Positions 1 through 8,287 of a stretch of 29,993 bases of DNA are shown piece after piece; the stretch's first letter is position 1, and each line of letters starts with the position of its first letter. The stretch comes from an uncultured Bacilli bacterium (lineage in GTDB: Bacteria; Bacillota_I; Bacilli_A; RFN20; CAG-288). Position numbers and translations under genes: made by a program. The stretch spans positions 1 through 29,993 of the forward strand of contig CAKVBX010000021.1 in assembly GCA_934725685.1 (NCBI GenBank), read 5' to 3'. A model generated the notes under the pieces. It was given only the letters and a program-made list of their open reading frames with translations, searched no databases and was not told the origin of the DNA.

Positions 1-45
1 ACTAAGAAGGATGTAGACAATCTCTTCGATATCGATGTTTAACAC
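1..45 (-). CDS. Possible 5' end of an unidentified gene, cut by the left edge
   Basis: From a GTG at 45-43 the minus strand is open to the window edge and would encode MLNIDIEEIVYILLS. An in-frame TAG lies five codons upstream, so the GTG is the only normal start in this frame. A good promoter sits upstream (78-106), which would give a leader of roughly 25 bases. The ribosome site is weak (GGAT about 6 bases before the GTG). Fifteen codons are too few to assign a family, so this is inference from the promoter plus an open frame. Confidence 0.3.
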   Translation of the reverse strand, partial: MLNIDIEEIVYILLS

Positions 46-77
46 TAGAAATCCAGGGGTCTAGCCCAAAGACAGGT

Positions 78-106
78 ATTATAAAGCCTAGGTGTTCCAA
101 AGTAAA
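78..106 (-). promoter_or_regulatory. Sigma-A-type promoter pointing out of the left edge
   Basis: On the minus strand a -35 box TTTACT (106-101) and a perfect -10 box TATAAT (83-78) are 17 bases apart. It lies downstream of the glgA stop codon, so it would serve the next gene to the left rather than the glycogen operon. Confidence 0.55.
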
Positions 107-166
107 CAAAAACTTGGTTTTTGGAAAGGACTTTCCTTCCTATGCCTTCTTTTTCCGTGTTTTCTA

Positions 167-1573
167 TCATTTCCAGTCGATGGAATGATAGAGGGCGAGG
201 TATTCCTTCGCGGACTTCTTCCAGGAATAGTCCCCATTCATGCCATTCTCGATCATCTGGGTAAGACGGTTCTGATGATAGAGAGAGCAGGCGGAATAGA
301 ATGCGTTGACACAGCCGAAGTAGTCTCCGTTACTGAAGACAAAGCCAGTCGCTTCCCCTCCTCTTGTCACATCCGTGACGGTATCATTGAGACCGCCGAC
401 ATCGCTGACGATCGGAAGCGTGCCGTAACGCATGGAGATGAGCTGGCTCGTTCCGCAGGGTTCGAAATAACTCGGCATAAGGAAGAAGTCACTCGCCGCA
501 TAGAGCAAGTGGGCGAGATTCTCGTCGTAGCGCTTGACGAAGTAGACGTTGGGATACTGAAGGGAACGGTTGAGGAATTCATCTTCCATCTCGCCGGTTC
601 CGATGACGATGAGTCTGGCGTTATGTTCGGCAAGGTGTGGGAACAAATCCATGATTCTCTCCACGCCTTTCTGCGAGGAAAGCCTCGTGACGGCAGAGAA
701 GAGGGGGCCGTCGAAATTCTCGTCGATGCCGAGTTTCCTTAAGAGTGCGCGTTTGTTTTCCTTCTTTCCCTCACGATAATCGTTAAGGGAATAGTTCCTT
801 GCAAGAAGCCGGTCGGTTTCCGGATTCCATAAGTCGGTATCGAGGCCGTTGACGATGCCGGAGAAATCGTAGTGACGGCACCAGTCGATGATGGCGCCGA
901 GTCCACCAAAACCGGTGTGATCATTGAGCAGTTCCTTCGCATGTGTCTTGCTGACCGTGTTGATTTTGTCTGCGGACATGATGCCGGTCTTGAGATAGTT
1001 GAAGGAATCGCCGAGTCGGACATAACCGGAATCATAATACCCAGTAGAGAGATTGAAGTAATCGTAGAGATCCTGTCTTGTGGCCCAACCCTGGTAGGCA
1101 GGGTTATGGATGGTAAGGACCGTGCGGATGGATTTGGGATTGTAGCTTAAAAGGAGCGGGAGCACGGCAGCCTGCCAGTCGTTGCAGTGGACGACATCAT
1201 ATTCGTTGTGACGGGTCAGGAACGTATTGACGGCCATCACAAAGCACGCAAAGCGTTCTTTGTCGTCTCCGTATCCGTACATGTTGTCCCGGTCAAAGCG
1301 GTCCATCGCCAGGAAATAGAAGGGGACCCCTTCATATTCATAGCGGAAGACACCGCATCCCTGATTTCTCCAGGACATGTCGAAATCGAACTGATCATAG
1401 AAGCCGTGCATGACTTCCGGAAATTTTTCACGGATGGTCTTGTAAAGCGGCATGATGACTGAGACATCCTCACCGAGATGGTGAAGTGCCTTGGAATAGG
1501 AACAGATGAAGTCTCCTAAGCCACCGGATTTTGCAAAAGGAAGAGCTTCGCTGGTGACAAGAAGGATTTTCAT
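167..1573 (-). CDS. glgA: Glycogen synthase (ADP-glucose type), GlgA
   Basis: This enzyme transfers glucose from ADP-glucose to the non-reducing end of an alpha-1,4-glucan in the cytosol. It is a GT5-family GT-B protein of 468 residues, close to the usual 475-480. The N-terminus carries the ADP-glucose-binding motif KSGGLGD (15-21), and the C-terminal Rossmann domain has the YFEPCGTSQ segment with the conserved glutamate near 371, followed by YGTLPIVSDVGGLNDTV. The ATG overlaps the glgD stop codon by one base (TGATG) and has GGAG a few bases upstream, so translation is probably coupled. It is the last gene of the glgC-glgD-glgA unit. I see no convincing terminator behind it. The family call is firm. 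Confidence 0.96.
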   Translation of the reverse strand: MKILLVTSEALPFAKSGGLGDFICSYSKALHHLGEDVSVIMPLYKTIREKFPEVMHGFYDQFDFDMSWRNQGCGVFRYEYEGVPFYFLAMDRFDRDNMYGYGDDKERFACFVMAVNTFLTRHNEYDVVHCNDWQAAVLPLLLSYNPKSIRTVLTIHNPAYQGWATRQDLYDYFNLSTGYYDSGYVRLGDSFNYLKTGIMSADKINTVSKTHAKELLNDHTGFGGLGAIIDWCRHYDFSGIVNGLDTDLWNPETDRLLARNYSLNDYREGKKENKRALLRKLGIDENFDGPLFSAVTRLSSQKGVERIMDLFPHLAEHNARLIVIGTGEMEDEFLNRSLQYPNVYFVKRYDENLAHLLYAASDFFLMPSYFEPCGTSQLISMRYGTLPIVSDVGGLNDTVTDVTRGGEATGFVFSNGDYFGCVNAFYSACSLYHQNRLTQMIENGMNGDYSWKKSAKEYLALYHSIDWK

Positions 1574-2691
1574 CAGATGACATCTCCTTTTTTCACATAG
1601 ACGGGGTTCTCGAGGGTTCCCTTGACTTCGTTGACATGGATAATTCTCGCATCGCGGTCGACCACGACAGAATCGAGATGGGCGTTCTCACCGATGATGC
1701 AGCCGGAAGAGATGATGGAGTTCACAATGACGGCGCCTTTCTTGACGACGACATTACGGCCGAGGATGGAATTGCGGACCGTGCCTTCGATATTGCAGCC
1801 GTTGGCGATGAAGGCCTTATCGATATCGGCATCGTTGCCGTACCGGGTCGGCGGGGTATCGTAGGTTCTCGTATGGATCGGCCAGTTCTCTTTGAAGAGG
1901 GACGGGAAGACGGATTCATCGAGAAGTTCGAGAGAATACTCGAGAAGATGCGAAAGCGAGTCATAGCAGCGGACATAGCCCTTGACTTCGACTGCACGGA
2001 TGAGGACGGAAGCGGAGAGATAGCTTAAAACATCAGTGAGATTGAAGAAGGAGGAGGTGCCGGAAGCATATTCCATAAGGGATTCGAGCATCGGATAGTC
2101 TAGGATGATGCTGCCCAAGGAAATGTTGCCGTCATCGCTGTCGCCGCGGTTGAGCGTCAGGCCTCTTACCTTCCCTCTGGGGGAGATATCGACCTTCTTC
2201 TGATTGATGAAGGAAGTCTTCAGTCCCTTTTCGATATGAGTATAGAGGAGGGAGACGCGGTCACCGGAAGCGATGTGGTCTTCGAGAAGCTTCTCATAAT
2301 CACACTGGTAGACCATGTGCGGAGAGGCGATGATGATATAATCCGGGTGCTGTGCCTTGAGAAATTCCATATTTTCGAAAAGGCAGGCGACATCGGTGTT
2401 ATAGCCCGGATTTGCGACATTGGGTTCATCGTAGAGAACGGAGAAATCACCGATTTTGGTGTTGGAAATCCAGCTTCTTCCGTTTCCGACGTGTTTGGAA
2501 AGGGAACGAATGTGGTTTTGACAGAGAATGCCCATGGACGGGATGCCGGAGTTCAGGAAGTTGGAAAGCGGAAAGTCGATGAAGGAATATCTGCCTAAGA
2601 ATGTGGTGGACGCTAAGGAACGGTGCTGTGTGAGCGGACCGAATCCCGGATTGTTGAAGCAGTCGACCAAGCCGAGTACTTTGTATGCCAT
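1573..2691 (-). CDS. glgD: GlgD, non-catalytic/regulatory ADP-glucose pyrophosphorylase subunit
   Basis: This is a 372-residue paralogue of GlgC. The nucleotidyltransferase fold is recognisable from GRYSFIDFPLSNFLNSGI and the C-terminal left-handed beta-helix (hexapeptide repeats such as NSILGRNVVVKKGAVI near 300-320). The glycine-rich pyrophosphorylase loop AGGRGTRL of GlgC is replaced here by a degenerate stretch (NPGFGPLTQHRS). In Firmicutes GlgD is known to pair with GlgC and raise or modulate its activity while contributing little catalysis of its own. The gene starts 10 bases after the glgC stop, with GAGG just upstream of the ATG, and overlaps glgA by one base. It therefore most likely forms a GlgC-GlgD heterotetramer made from one transcript. 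Confidence 0.93.
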   Translation of the reverse strand: MAYKVLGLVDCFNNPGFGPLTQHRSLASTTFLGRYSFIDFPLSNFLNSGIPSMGILCQNHIRSLSKHVGNGRSWISNTKIGDFSVLYDEPNVANPGYNTDVACLFENMEFLKAQHPDYIIIASPHMVYQCDYEKLLEDHIASGDRVSLLYTHIEKGLKTSFINQKKVDISPRGKVRGLTLNRGDSDDGNISLGSIILDYPMLESLMEYASGTSSFFNLTDVLSYLSASVLIRAVEVKGYVRCYDSLSHLLEYSLELLDESVFPSLFKENWPIHTRTYDTPPTRYGNDADIDKAFIANGCNIEGTVRNSILGRNVVVKKGAVIVNSIISSGCIIGENAHLDSVVVDRDARIIHVNEVKGTLENPVYVKKGDVI

Positions 2692-2701
2692 AGTTGCCTC
2701 C

Positions 2702-3823
2702 TTATTCTTCGACGACGTTCACCAGGACGACGTCATCCTTGGTGCCGATTTGATCGGTGTCGATGGTGGTATTGAGTCCGACGAGCGCATAGTCGAGGGT
2801 CACGCCCTTCTTGATATGGGCACCGGGAAGGATGACGGAGTTTCTGATGCGGCATCCTTCTTCGATTTCGACTTCGCCGCAGATGACGCTGTGGGTCACA
2901 TCACCGCGGACAATGGCACCCTGGTTGATGATGGAATCCTTGACGTGGGCACCCGGAGCGATAAACTGCGGACGGCTGGAACGGTCGGCGGAATAAATTT
3001 TGAAATCCGAGGAAAAGATATGGAGATCACAGTTGGGATCGAGCATGTCCATATTGGCTTCCCAGAGGGAGTGGACGGTTCCGACGTCCTTCCAGTAGCC
3101 TTTGAACGGGTAGGCGAAAAGACGCTTCCCCTGTCCTAACAGGGTTGGGAGAATGTTCTTACCGAAATCATGGCTGGACTTGTCGTCCTTGGCATCCTTG
3201 ATGAGAGCCTTTCTGAGCAAAGGATAAGAGAAAATATAGATACCCATGGAAGCGTAATCGCTCTTCGGCTGTTTGGGTTTCTCCTGGAATTCAACGATTC
3301 TCGAAGTGCTGTCAGCGACGACGATGCCGAAACGCGGTGCCTCCTCTATCGGGACGCGGATGCAGGCGATGGAGACATCGGCATCGTTTTCCTTGTGGAA
3401 GCGGAGCATGTCGGAATAATCCATCTTGTAAATGTGGTCACCGGAAAGGATGACGACATATTCGCAGCCGGTCTTGTCGAGCCAGTCGATGTTCTGATAA
3501 ATGGCATCGGCGGTACCGGAGTACCAGCTCGCACCATGCGGTGTCTCTCTCGGAGGGAGAATGGAAGCCAAGGCATTGGTTCCGTTGAGACCCCAGTTTC
3601 TGCCGCTGCCGATGTAGTTGTTGAGTGTGCTTGACTCATACTGGGTCAGAACACCGACAGTGTGAATTCCGGAATTGGCGACATTGCTGAGCGGAAAATC
3701 GATAATGCGGTACTTTCCGCCGAAATAAACGGCAGGTTTTGCGATGGTGGTCGTCAGAGATTTCAGTCTGGTTCCCCTTCCACCGGCAAGAATCATCGCA
3801 ACCATCTCTTCGTTTTGTGGCAT
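2702..3823 (-). CDS. glgC: Glucose-1-phosphate adenylyltransferase, GlgC
   Basis: GlgC converts ATP and glucose-1-phosphate to ADP-glucose and pyrophosphate, the committed step of bacterial glycogen synthesis. The 373-residue protein has the pyrophosphorylase signature AGGRGTRL (13-20), the FGGKYRIIDFPLSN motif (34-47), SGDHIYKMDY (127-136) around the catalytic aspartate, FQEKPKQP in the sugar-phosphate site, and a C-terminal beta-helix of hexapeptide repeats (about 280-373). The ATG is supported by GGAGG five bases upstream. It is the first gene of the glg operon, behind a 307-base gap that holds a TATAAT box. Branching enzyme and phosphorylase are not linked here. Confidence 0.97.
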   Translation of the reverse strand: MPQNEEMVAMILAGGRGTRLKSLTTTIAKPAVYFGGKYRIIDFPLSNVANSGIHTVGVLTQYESSTLNNYIGSGRNWGLNGTNALASILPPRETPHGASWYSGTADAIYQNIDWLDKTGCEYVVILSGDHIYKMDYSDMLRFHKENDADVSIACIRVPIEEAPRFGIVVADSTSRIVEFQEKPKQPKSDYASMGIYIFSYPLLRKALIKDAKDDKSSHDFGKNILPTLLGQGKRLFAYPFKGYWKDVGTVHSLWEANMDMLDPNCDLHIFSSDFKIYSADRSSRPQFIAPGAHVKDSIINQGAIVRGDVTHSVICGEVEIEEGCRIRNSVILPGAHIKKGVTLDYALVGLNTTIDTDQIGTKDDVVLVNVVEE

Positions 3824-3862
3824 GTGGACCTCCTTCTGCCATGGAATAGCTGACTATCTTTA

Positions 3863-3891
3863 ATTATAGAATTAACTAACTTTAAATGGAA
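3863..3891 (-). promoter_or_regulatory. Probable promoter of the glgCDA operon
   Basis: A perfect -10 box TATAAT lies on the minus strand at 3868-3863, about 40 bases upstream of the glgC ATG. The -35 region at the expected distance (3891-3886, TTCCAT) is a poor match to TTGACA, so the promoter may need an activator or be weak. A 14-base near-match to a catabolite-response element overlaps the -35 position but lacks the central CG. Confidence 0.5.
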
Positions 3892-4095
3892 GGGTTTTCA
3901 TAACCTCTTCTCAAAAGAAAACAGGACGAATCCGATCACTGAGGAAAGGAACGGAGCGGAAAAGAACAGGTGGCACAGGAAGAAGAAAACCGGGAAGTCC
4001 GCTTCTCCTTCCTGGATGGAGAAAAAGGGACTGAATGTTCATTTATTGGAGCAACCTATTCCATAGAGTCGGATTGCTATTCAGTTACGTTCTCA

Positions 4096-4126
4096 AGGAA
4101 AAGGACCAGGCGAATGCCTGGCCCTT
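4096..4126 (-). terminator. Rho-independent terminator after jetC
   Basis: On the minus strand a hairpin with arms GCCAGGC-type (core CCAGGC at 4106-4111 and GCCTGG at 4116-4121, four-base loop, extended through one mismatch to 4101-4126) is followed by TTTTCCTT. It begins only a few bases after the jetC stop codon. It separates the jet genes from the glycogen operon. Confidence 0.75.
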
Positions 4127-4130
4127 ATGG

Positions 4131-7100
4131 TTATTCTTTCTTCTCTTCGGCGTCGACGACCGGTTTGACATTCTCGTCGACGATGGCAGGAAGCGTCGTG
4201 ATTTCACTTTCCTTGCGCTTATCCTGATAGATGTCGATATAGGATTTCTTTCTTCTGTCATCGTGCATGGTGACGAGGATGAGATCGACGCAGGAGACAA
4301 GGTCACGGAGCTTTTCGCTCGGCGTGGAGAGAATGGCCTGCAATCCGAAGTCGCGAAGCAGGTCCGTACTCTGGCGGATACGGGCGGAGTCCATCTTGGA
4401 GAAGGCTTCGTCGAAGATGACAAGACGCAGCGTGTTGTTGTCGGCGGCGTTGTTGACACGGCAAAGCTGGGCGAAAGAAGCGAGGATGGCGATGTAGAAC
4501 GGAGTCTGAGTCTCACCGCCGGACTGGGAGTTGAAGGACTTTCCTAAGGAGAAGGTCGTCTTGTTGCCTTCGAGACCTCTCGTGACAATGAGATCGAAGA
4601 GGATGTAGGTGGTATACGTAGTGAAGAGTTCAACGTTCCTCGTGATCTGTTCCTTCTGTTCTCCGGTGGCGGAGGTGGAGGAGGAAATCAGGTTGAAGAG
4701 GTCGTCCATAGTCGTGCGGTACTTCTCCATGAAGAGGTTCTCGGCATCTCCGACACGGAGAAGGAGTGGGTCCATGATCATGTCATAGTATTGCTGATAG
4801 GCCTTGTTGGGACTCACGACGAACTGATAGGAGTCTCTTCCGAAGTGGGAGTCTTCCAAGGCGCGGTTAAGTTCCTCAATCTGGGCGCGGACCGTCTCGA
4901 TGGCGGTTCTGAGCTTATAGATGAAGTCGTCCTTGAATTCACGGATGGAATCCTCATGTGCTTTTCTGATCTTGGCCTCATAGTCCGGAAGCATCACCTT
5001 GGAGATATTCTCGAGTTCCCGGTCGAATTCGGCGTTGGACTTTTCGTTCTGGACGTCGTAGTTGAGACGGTACATCGTGCAATAGGAATCTCTCATGCGC
5101 AAGAGAGACTGCCTGTCTCTGTTGATCTTGTTGGAATTCTGGACGGATTCGCGGAAGGCTTCGGCACGGATCTGAGGCAGGGTGAGGTGCTGTTCGTCGA
5201 TGAGTTTGGAGAAGAAGGGCTCATAGTCGTGGTTAACGGCGTCAGCGGGGAAAGCTTCGAGAGCTTTTCTCGAATCGCTGATGGAAGCCTCAATAGCCGG
5301 GATTTCCTCAGAGTTGAGGCGCTTAGTGTCAGCAAAAATTTGGCCTCTTTCGGTCAGGATTTCATTGCGTTTCTCCTGGATATCTTTGATTTGGGCGTTA
5401 AGCTCCTGAATCTTGCTGTTGACGGCGCTCATGTCTCCGCGGGTGACGGAGTTCATCTCGTTCTCGACTTCGAGGACGTTGGCCTGAAGTTCATCGACAT
5501 CCTTGATGCGGTGGAGATCAGACTCATAGGTGTTCGTCTCCGCTTCGGACATGACGGCCAGGGTGGTGAGATTGCTCACACGGTTCAGGGCATCGCTTAA
5601 GAGCGAATAGGTCTTGTTGATTTTCTGATAATCCTGGCTGGAAAGTGCTTTGGTGGAATTGCTCACGACCGTTCCGAGATAGAAGATTCTCGCATTGCCC
5701 TTGTTGAGGTACCAGGTGGCATAGTTGCGGTATCCGGTGCAGTCGGAAAGGAGACCGGAGCCGGAGTTTCTCGCTTCCTCAAAGGTACGGCACTTTCTGA
5801 TGCGGCCGAGGAGGTAGTCGGTATAGACTCTCGCGGCATCGTCCTTGGTGTCGATAAGGTGGGCGACGGAATCGTCATTGGCCGTGATGCCGGCACGGAG
5901 CAGGCGCTCGGTATCGACTAAGGAGACCCGGTAGTACTGATACTGATCGGTGAGTTCCTTGAGGATGCGGTTTGCCTCTTCGTAGTAAAGCGGGTTGACG
6001 AAGAAGTTGAACTTCTGGGAGAAGAGGACGGCTTCGAGGGCCAAGGACCACTCCGGGTCGTTGACGTCGACGAGGTCACAATAGATGTGGACATAGGCAT
6101 CGGAATGTCTCGCACGGAGCTGGGTTTCGAGGTTCTTGCGGATTTCGTTGTAGGCGATGCCGAGTTTCTCGAAGGGCTTGTGTCCCTGATTGACGGCCTG
6201 AAGGTCGTTCTGAAGGGTCTGCAACTGTTCGCTCACGGAATAATATTCGCGGGTGATCTGGTTCTTAACGGCAATCGCCTGGGTGCGCAGGACATCCATG
6301 TCGTCGCGGAAGAGACGGACGGCGGAAAAGTCGATTTCGTTGTCTTTGAGGGCGCGGTTGAGGTTCTCGGCCTCATAGGCGACGTTCATCGCGGTATCGA
6401 GAAGTTCGCCGAAGCTCTCTCTCACGTTCTCACCGAGGCGTTCCGGATTGAAATCCTTGTAGTAGTTGACGAAGGATGAGCAGACAGAAGCGTAGGAGTT
6501 GGCGTATCTCGCCAAAGAATCGGTGACATTCTTCACCTGCATCTGGATGGAGGTAATCTGTTTGAGAATGCCGTCCTTCTTCATCATGAGCTTCTCGGTG
6601 AGAGAATAGTTGTCGCTCTGAAGAATCTTGGCGTTATAGGAATTGAGGTCGGAATTAAGGTCTTCGAGCTGGGAATCGAACCGCTTTATGCTGTCGGAAA
6701 TGAGCATGAGGCGGTCATTATCCTTCTTCAGTCTCTCGTTGAGATTGTCGAGTTTCTTTCTGTTCTCTTCGTAGGAGACACGGGCAGTGACATAGTTAAG
6801 CATGTCGCTGCGCTTGGTATAGGTGGTGAATTCCTCGAAGATGTTGTGAATCTGGGTGAGGGCTTCGACCTTGGTCTTGAGGTTCTTGGCTTCGTTCTCC
6901 AGGATTTTGTACTGTTCGATGTTCTTCTGCATCGGGGTGATGTCGACTTTGAGGTCGGCATCGCAGATATATTCGGTGATGAAGGAGGAGATGTTGGAAA
7001 TCGGAGCGAAGGAGACGGCCTTCTTGAACAGGGAGAAGTACTTATCCGGAAGGTTACCGAAGGCGACCTTGGTAAATCCCTGATATTCCGTATCGGTATC

Positions 7101-7628
7101 GAAGAAGCGGAAGTGGTTGGGTTTGTATTCGTTTCTCACATAGGCGGAGAGTTCCTTGAAGTTGAGGGGACGGACCTTGTTCTTCTCTGCCGTCTGACTG
7201 TTGGTGAAGTTATTCTCCGGGAAGGCGGAGTCGAGATAGAAATAATGCTTGTCGATGCGGTCGGAGGTATCGACGTCGAAACAGGCGCCGACGGTGAAAT
7301 AGCTCTTCTTCACGTCATCGTAGATTTCGATGGCGATATAGGAAGTGAAGGTGCCTTCTCTTAGAACGATGACGGAGTTGTCATCTTTGACGCCGGTCTG
7401 ACCGCGGAGATAGGAGATGAGGTTACGTCCGCTTCTTCCTTTTTCGTTGGCGGCCTTGTTGAAGTTGTCCGGTCTTGTGGTACCGAGGATGACAATCTGC
7501 ATGGCATCGATGATGGTGGATTTGCCGGTGCCGTTGGGGCCGGTGAGGAAGGTGATGTTGCGTACATCAGTGGTGATGTTGGTGAAATAATGCCAGTTGA
7601 TGAGGCGGAGTTTGGTGATGTTCTTCAT
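4131..7628 (-). CDS. jetC: JetC/MksB-type SMC-like ATPase (MukB-like)
   Basis: This is the motor subunit of a Wadjet/Mks (MukBEF-like) SMC complex. The 1165-residue protein has the SMC layout: Walker A GPNGTGKS (30-37), a long charged coiled-coil arm (about 235-500), a hinge-like globular region (about 505-660, with DPEWSLALEAVLF), a returning coiled coil (about 665-1000), the ABC signature SGGE (about 1036-1039), Walker B VIFDE (about 1070-1074) and the D-loop SKMD. All ATPase motifs look intact, so it should bind and hydrolyse ATP and entrap or extrude DNA. The RecN/SbcC families differ in signature context and lack jetA/jetB partners. The ATG overlaps the jetB stop by four bases (ATGA). 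No jetD follows: a terminator and then glgC come next. Confidence 0.88.
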   Translation of the reverse strand: MKNITKLRLINWHYFTNITTDVRNITFLTGPNGTGKSTIIDAMQIVILGTTRPDNFNKAANEKGRSGRNLISYLRGQTGVKDDNSVIVLREGTFTSYIAIEIYDDVKKSYFTVGACFDVDTSDRIDKHYFYLDSAFPENNFTNSQTAEKNKVRPLNFKELSAYVRNEYKPNHFRFFDTDTEYQGFTKVAFGNLPDKYFSLFKKAVSFAPISNISSFITEYICDADLKVDITPMQKNIEQYKILENEAKNLKTKVEALTQIHNIFEEFTTYTKRSDMLNYVTARVSYEENRKKLDNLNERLKKDNDRLMLISDSIKRFDSQLEDLNSDLNSYNAKILQSDNYSLTEKLMMKKDGILKQITSIQMQVKNVTDSLARYANSYASVCSSFVNYYKDFNPERLGENVRESFGELLDTAMNVAYEAENLNRALKDNEIDFSAVRLFRDDMDVLRTQAIAVKNQITREYYSVSEQLQTLQNDLQAVNQGHKPFEKLGIAYNEIRKNLETQLRARHSDAYVHIYCDLVDVNDPEWSLALEAVLFSQKFNFFVNPLYYEEANRILKELTDQYQYYRVSLVDTERLLRAGITANDDSVAHLIDTKDDAARVYTDYLLGRIRKCRTFEEARNSGSGLLSDCTGYRNYATWYLNKGNARIFYLGTVVSNSTKALSSQDYQKINKTYSLLSDALNRVSNLTTLAVMSEAETNTYESDLHRIKDVDELQANVLEVENEMNSVTRGDMSAVNSKIQELNAQIKDIQEKRNEILTERGQIFADTKRLNSEEIPAIEASISDSRKALEAFPADAVNHDYEPFFSKLIDEQHLTLPQIRAEAFRESVQNSNKINRDRQSLLRMRDSYCTMYRLNYDVQNEKSNAEFDRELENISKVMLPDYEAKIRKAHEDSIREFKDDFIYKLRTAIETVRAQIEELNRALEDSHFGRDSYQFVVSPNKAYQQYYDMIMDPLLLRVGDAENLFMEKYRTTMDDLFNLISSSTSATGEQKEQITRNVELFTTYTTYILFDLIVTRGLEGNKTTFSLGKSFNSQSGGETQTPFYIAILASFAQLCRVNNAADNNTLRLVIFDEAFSKMDSARIRQSTDLLRDFGLQAILSTPSEKLRDLVSCVDLILVTMHDDRRKKSYIDIYQDKRKESEITTLPAIVDENVKPVVDAEEKKE

Positions 7629-8287
7629 TCTGCACTATCTCCCTTCTTGCTCAGGTCGAAAAGGGAAGGGGTGTTGTTCTCCTCTTCCTTCGGAGCGGTG
7701 AGCATGGAATAGAGCGAATTGAGTTTTTCGCTCGAGATGACATAACGGATGGTCGGAAGGACGAAGAAGGAATAGGAGGGGTCGCCGTAGCTGTTGTTGG
7801 CCTTGGTGACGATATTGAAGGAATCGAGCATACGGAGAGAAGAGGCGATGGTGGTCGGAGAGAGTCGCTTGCTCAAATTGGAAAGTCCCATCTGGCTCAC
7901 CAAGGAGTTCAGGGTGACATTGCTCATGAGGACTTCCGTCTCCTGTGGGGTCTTTTCGATGGCGCCTTCGTAATAGGAGCGAAGGGCATAGACGACGAGG
8001 GTGGTGGTCGGGTCGAAACGATAATGGTTTCTGTCGGCACCCGAGGTCACGAAGATGACGCCGTCTTCATCGCTCTTGGAGAGCTGCATATCCATGTAGG
8101 AGAGATAATCCTCGAACATGGAATAGTAACGTTCGATGAAAAGATATCCCGGATCCATACGGAACATCTTGGTTTTTCTGTCATAGCTTCTGCGGACGAT
8201 ATAGCACTGGTAGAGAAGATCGTTGATGGTCTCGGAGAAGATTTCGCGGTCCGAACGCGACATTTTCTCATAATCTTCTTGAAACAT
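7625..8287 (-). CDS. jetB: JetB/MksE-type KITE subunit (DUF4194)
   Basis: This 220-residue protein fits the DUF4194 family, the MukE/MksE-like KITE subunit that binds the kleisin JetA and the SMC heads. It has an N-terminal helical segment (LLYQCYIVRRSYDR), a central part with DYLSYMDMQL and IFVTS, and a second winged-helix-like part (about 110-200) with the hydrophobic helix TTTLVVYALRSYYEG. The ATG is preceded by GGAGG and lies inside the last 20 bases of jetA, while the stop overlaps the jetC start, so the three subunits appear translationally coupled. Identification rests on sequence character plus position between clear JetA- and JetC-like genes. Confidence 0.83.
   Translation of the reverse strand: MFQEDYEKMSRSDREIFSETINDLLYQCYIVRRSYDRKTKMFRMDPGYLFIERYYSMFEDYLSYMDMQLSKSDEDGVIFVTSGADRNHYRFDPTTTLVVYALRSYYEGAIEKTPQETEVLMSNVTLNSLVSQMGLSNLSKRLSPTTIASSLRMLDSFNIVTKANNSYGDPSYSFFVLPTIRYVISSEKLNSLYSMLTAPKEEENNTPSLFDLSKKGDSAE

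Larger units (their letters stand above)
3824..4130 (-). other. Intergenic gap with glgC promoter region and a possible gene remnant
   Basis: This gap holds the jetC terminator on its right and the glgC leader on its left. On the minus strand, 4038-3898 is open for 46 codons in one frame, bounded by TGA at 4041-4039 and TGA at 3900-3898. It has no usable early start codon and encodes a strongly hydrophobic tail (PVFFFLCHLFFSAPFLSSV and beyond) ending in EKRL. This resembles the last helix of a membrane protein and may be a decayed gene end. It could equally be chance in T-rich DNA. I see nothing else here. Confidence 0.35.

Noticed and set aside
95..140. Inverted repeats downstream of glgA as a terminator
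   Set aside because: Two short palindromes are present, but neither is followed by a T-run on the minus strand, and one has almost no loop. The region also overlaps the -35 box of a likely promoter.
241..1150. Short plus- and minus-strand frames inside glgA
   Set aside because: All overlap a well-conserved glycogen synthase and lack start signals or domains.
3887..3900. Catabolite-response-element-like 14-mer upstream of glgC
   Set aside because: It matches most positions of the CcpA consensus and overlaps the -35 region, but the central CG, the best conserved part, is CC here.
4791..5600. Plus-strand frame of 269 codons opposite jetC
   Set aside because: Antisense to the coiled-coil region of jetC, with low-complexity Val/Gly/Asp-rich product and no start signals.
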